This document shows, in pieces, positions 63,736 through 64,000 of a DNA stretch of 64,000 nucleotides. Each line of letters starts with the position of its first letter. Within the stretch, counting starts at the first letter, position 1. The stretch lies in the NCBI GenBank assembly GCA_951217055.1, contig OX578276.1:119606979-119670978 (forward strand). The letters run 5' to 3'. This DNA is from Gerris lacustris. Its lineage: Eukaryota; Arthropoda; Insecta; Hemiptera; Gerridae. The notes beneath the pieces were generated by a model. It was given only the letters and a program-made list of their open reading frames with translations. It searched no databases and was not told the DNA's origin. A program made the position numbers and the translations under genes.

Positions 63736-64000
63736 TTTTAATTTAATTTCTTTAAATTTTTGTTTCGCAATTTTAATTTTTGTATAATATTTCTTATTAG
63801 ATTTTTATTTATATTTCTCAATTTAAATTTTGAATAATCCTAATCTTTGTCACTTTAATTTGCTTGATATTTGCTCAATTTGATTTTAATTCACTTTCAC
63901 TTACCTGTTTAAATGTAACTGAACTTTGAATAACCTTAAAGTTAATTTCTAATCATAAAAGTTTATTTGAATGTATCACTATAATATTTTATTTTTGTAT
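63736..64000 (+). other. BEL 3' untranslated region (partial)
   Basis: Very AT-rich, with T-runs and 'caatttaaattttgaataat'-type words. No LTR-like start, polypurine tract or further frame is evident before the window ends. Confidence 0.6.

Larger units (their letters stand above)
57533..64000 (+). mobile_element. BEL/Pao LTR retrotransposon, coding-complete, right end beyond window (copy B)
   Basis: 5' LTR, leader and the complete single-frame gag-pol are present. No sequence resembling the 5' LTR appears in the 265 bp after the stop codon, so the 3' LTR must lie past 64000. The part from 62323 on is unique in this window. The intact frame suggests a young or recently active insertion. Confidence 0.92.

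Noticed and set aside
63736..64000. 3' LTR of the BEL element
   Set aside because: No match to the putative 5' LTR (no GC-richer start, no CTTAACA end) before the window stops.

Overview
The window looks like intergenic or intronic DNA from an AT-rich insect genome. The evidence is the strong A+T bias, nested non-autonomous DNA transposons, a tRNA-headed SINE-like repeat, a minisatellite, and one BEL/Pao LTR retrotransposon. BEL/Pao elements are confined to animals. The order of insect cannot be fixed from this sequence. No complete host gene was recognised; only a candidate promoter and a few low-confidence exon candidates are offered.

The dominant structure is a head-to-tail tandem duplication with a unit of 30,585 bp. 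Copy A is 1153-31737 and copy B is 31738-62322. Every anchor compared has exactly the same offset, and the A/T and C homopolymers I compared have equal lengths. The outer flanks are unique: 1-1152 on the left and 62323-64000 on the right. The junction lies inside the BEL/Pao open reading frame. Copy A therefore carries a BEL element cut after codon 1278, just before integrase. Copy B runs on into the uninterrupted 1748-residue gag-pol. The unduplicated locus would be 1-31737 followed by 62323 onward, with one complete element. Perfect identity means either a very recent duplication or an assembly artefact, and the sequence alone cannot decide.

Layout of the left flank and copy A (add 30,585 for copy B): 215-1069 and 1660-4553, elements of one inverted-repeat family ending in TTTTTAGGG, the second carrying a 185-bp hAT-type MITE with a perfect 8-bp target duplication; 4915-5180, 20060-20495 and 23165-23560, a second repeat family; 5385-6583, a SINE-like repeat containing a 96-bp minisatellite; 7330-7470, a GC-richer possible promoter with an NRF-1-like site; 8068-11506, three small candidate exons in compatible phase; 15555-16085, SINE/LINE-like tails; 16352-21420, hairpins, a ~198-bp tandem duplication and a MITE-like stem-loop; 26948-31737, the truncated BEL element (5' LTR, leader, gag, protease, RT, RNase H).

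The one confidently functional gene is the BEL/Pao polyprotein at 58489-63735. It has matrix/capsid-like, zinc-knuckle, aspartic protease, RT, RNase H and integrase domains in the canonical order, with all catalytic residues visible. Its 3' LTR lies beyond the right edge of the window.
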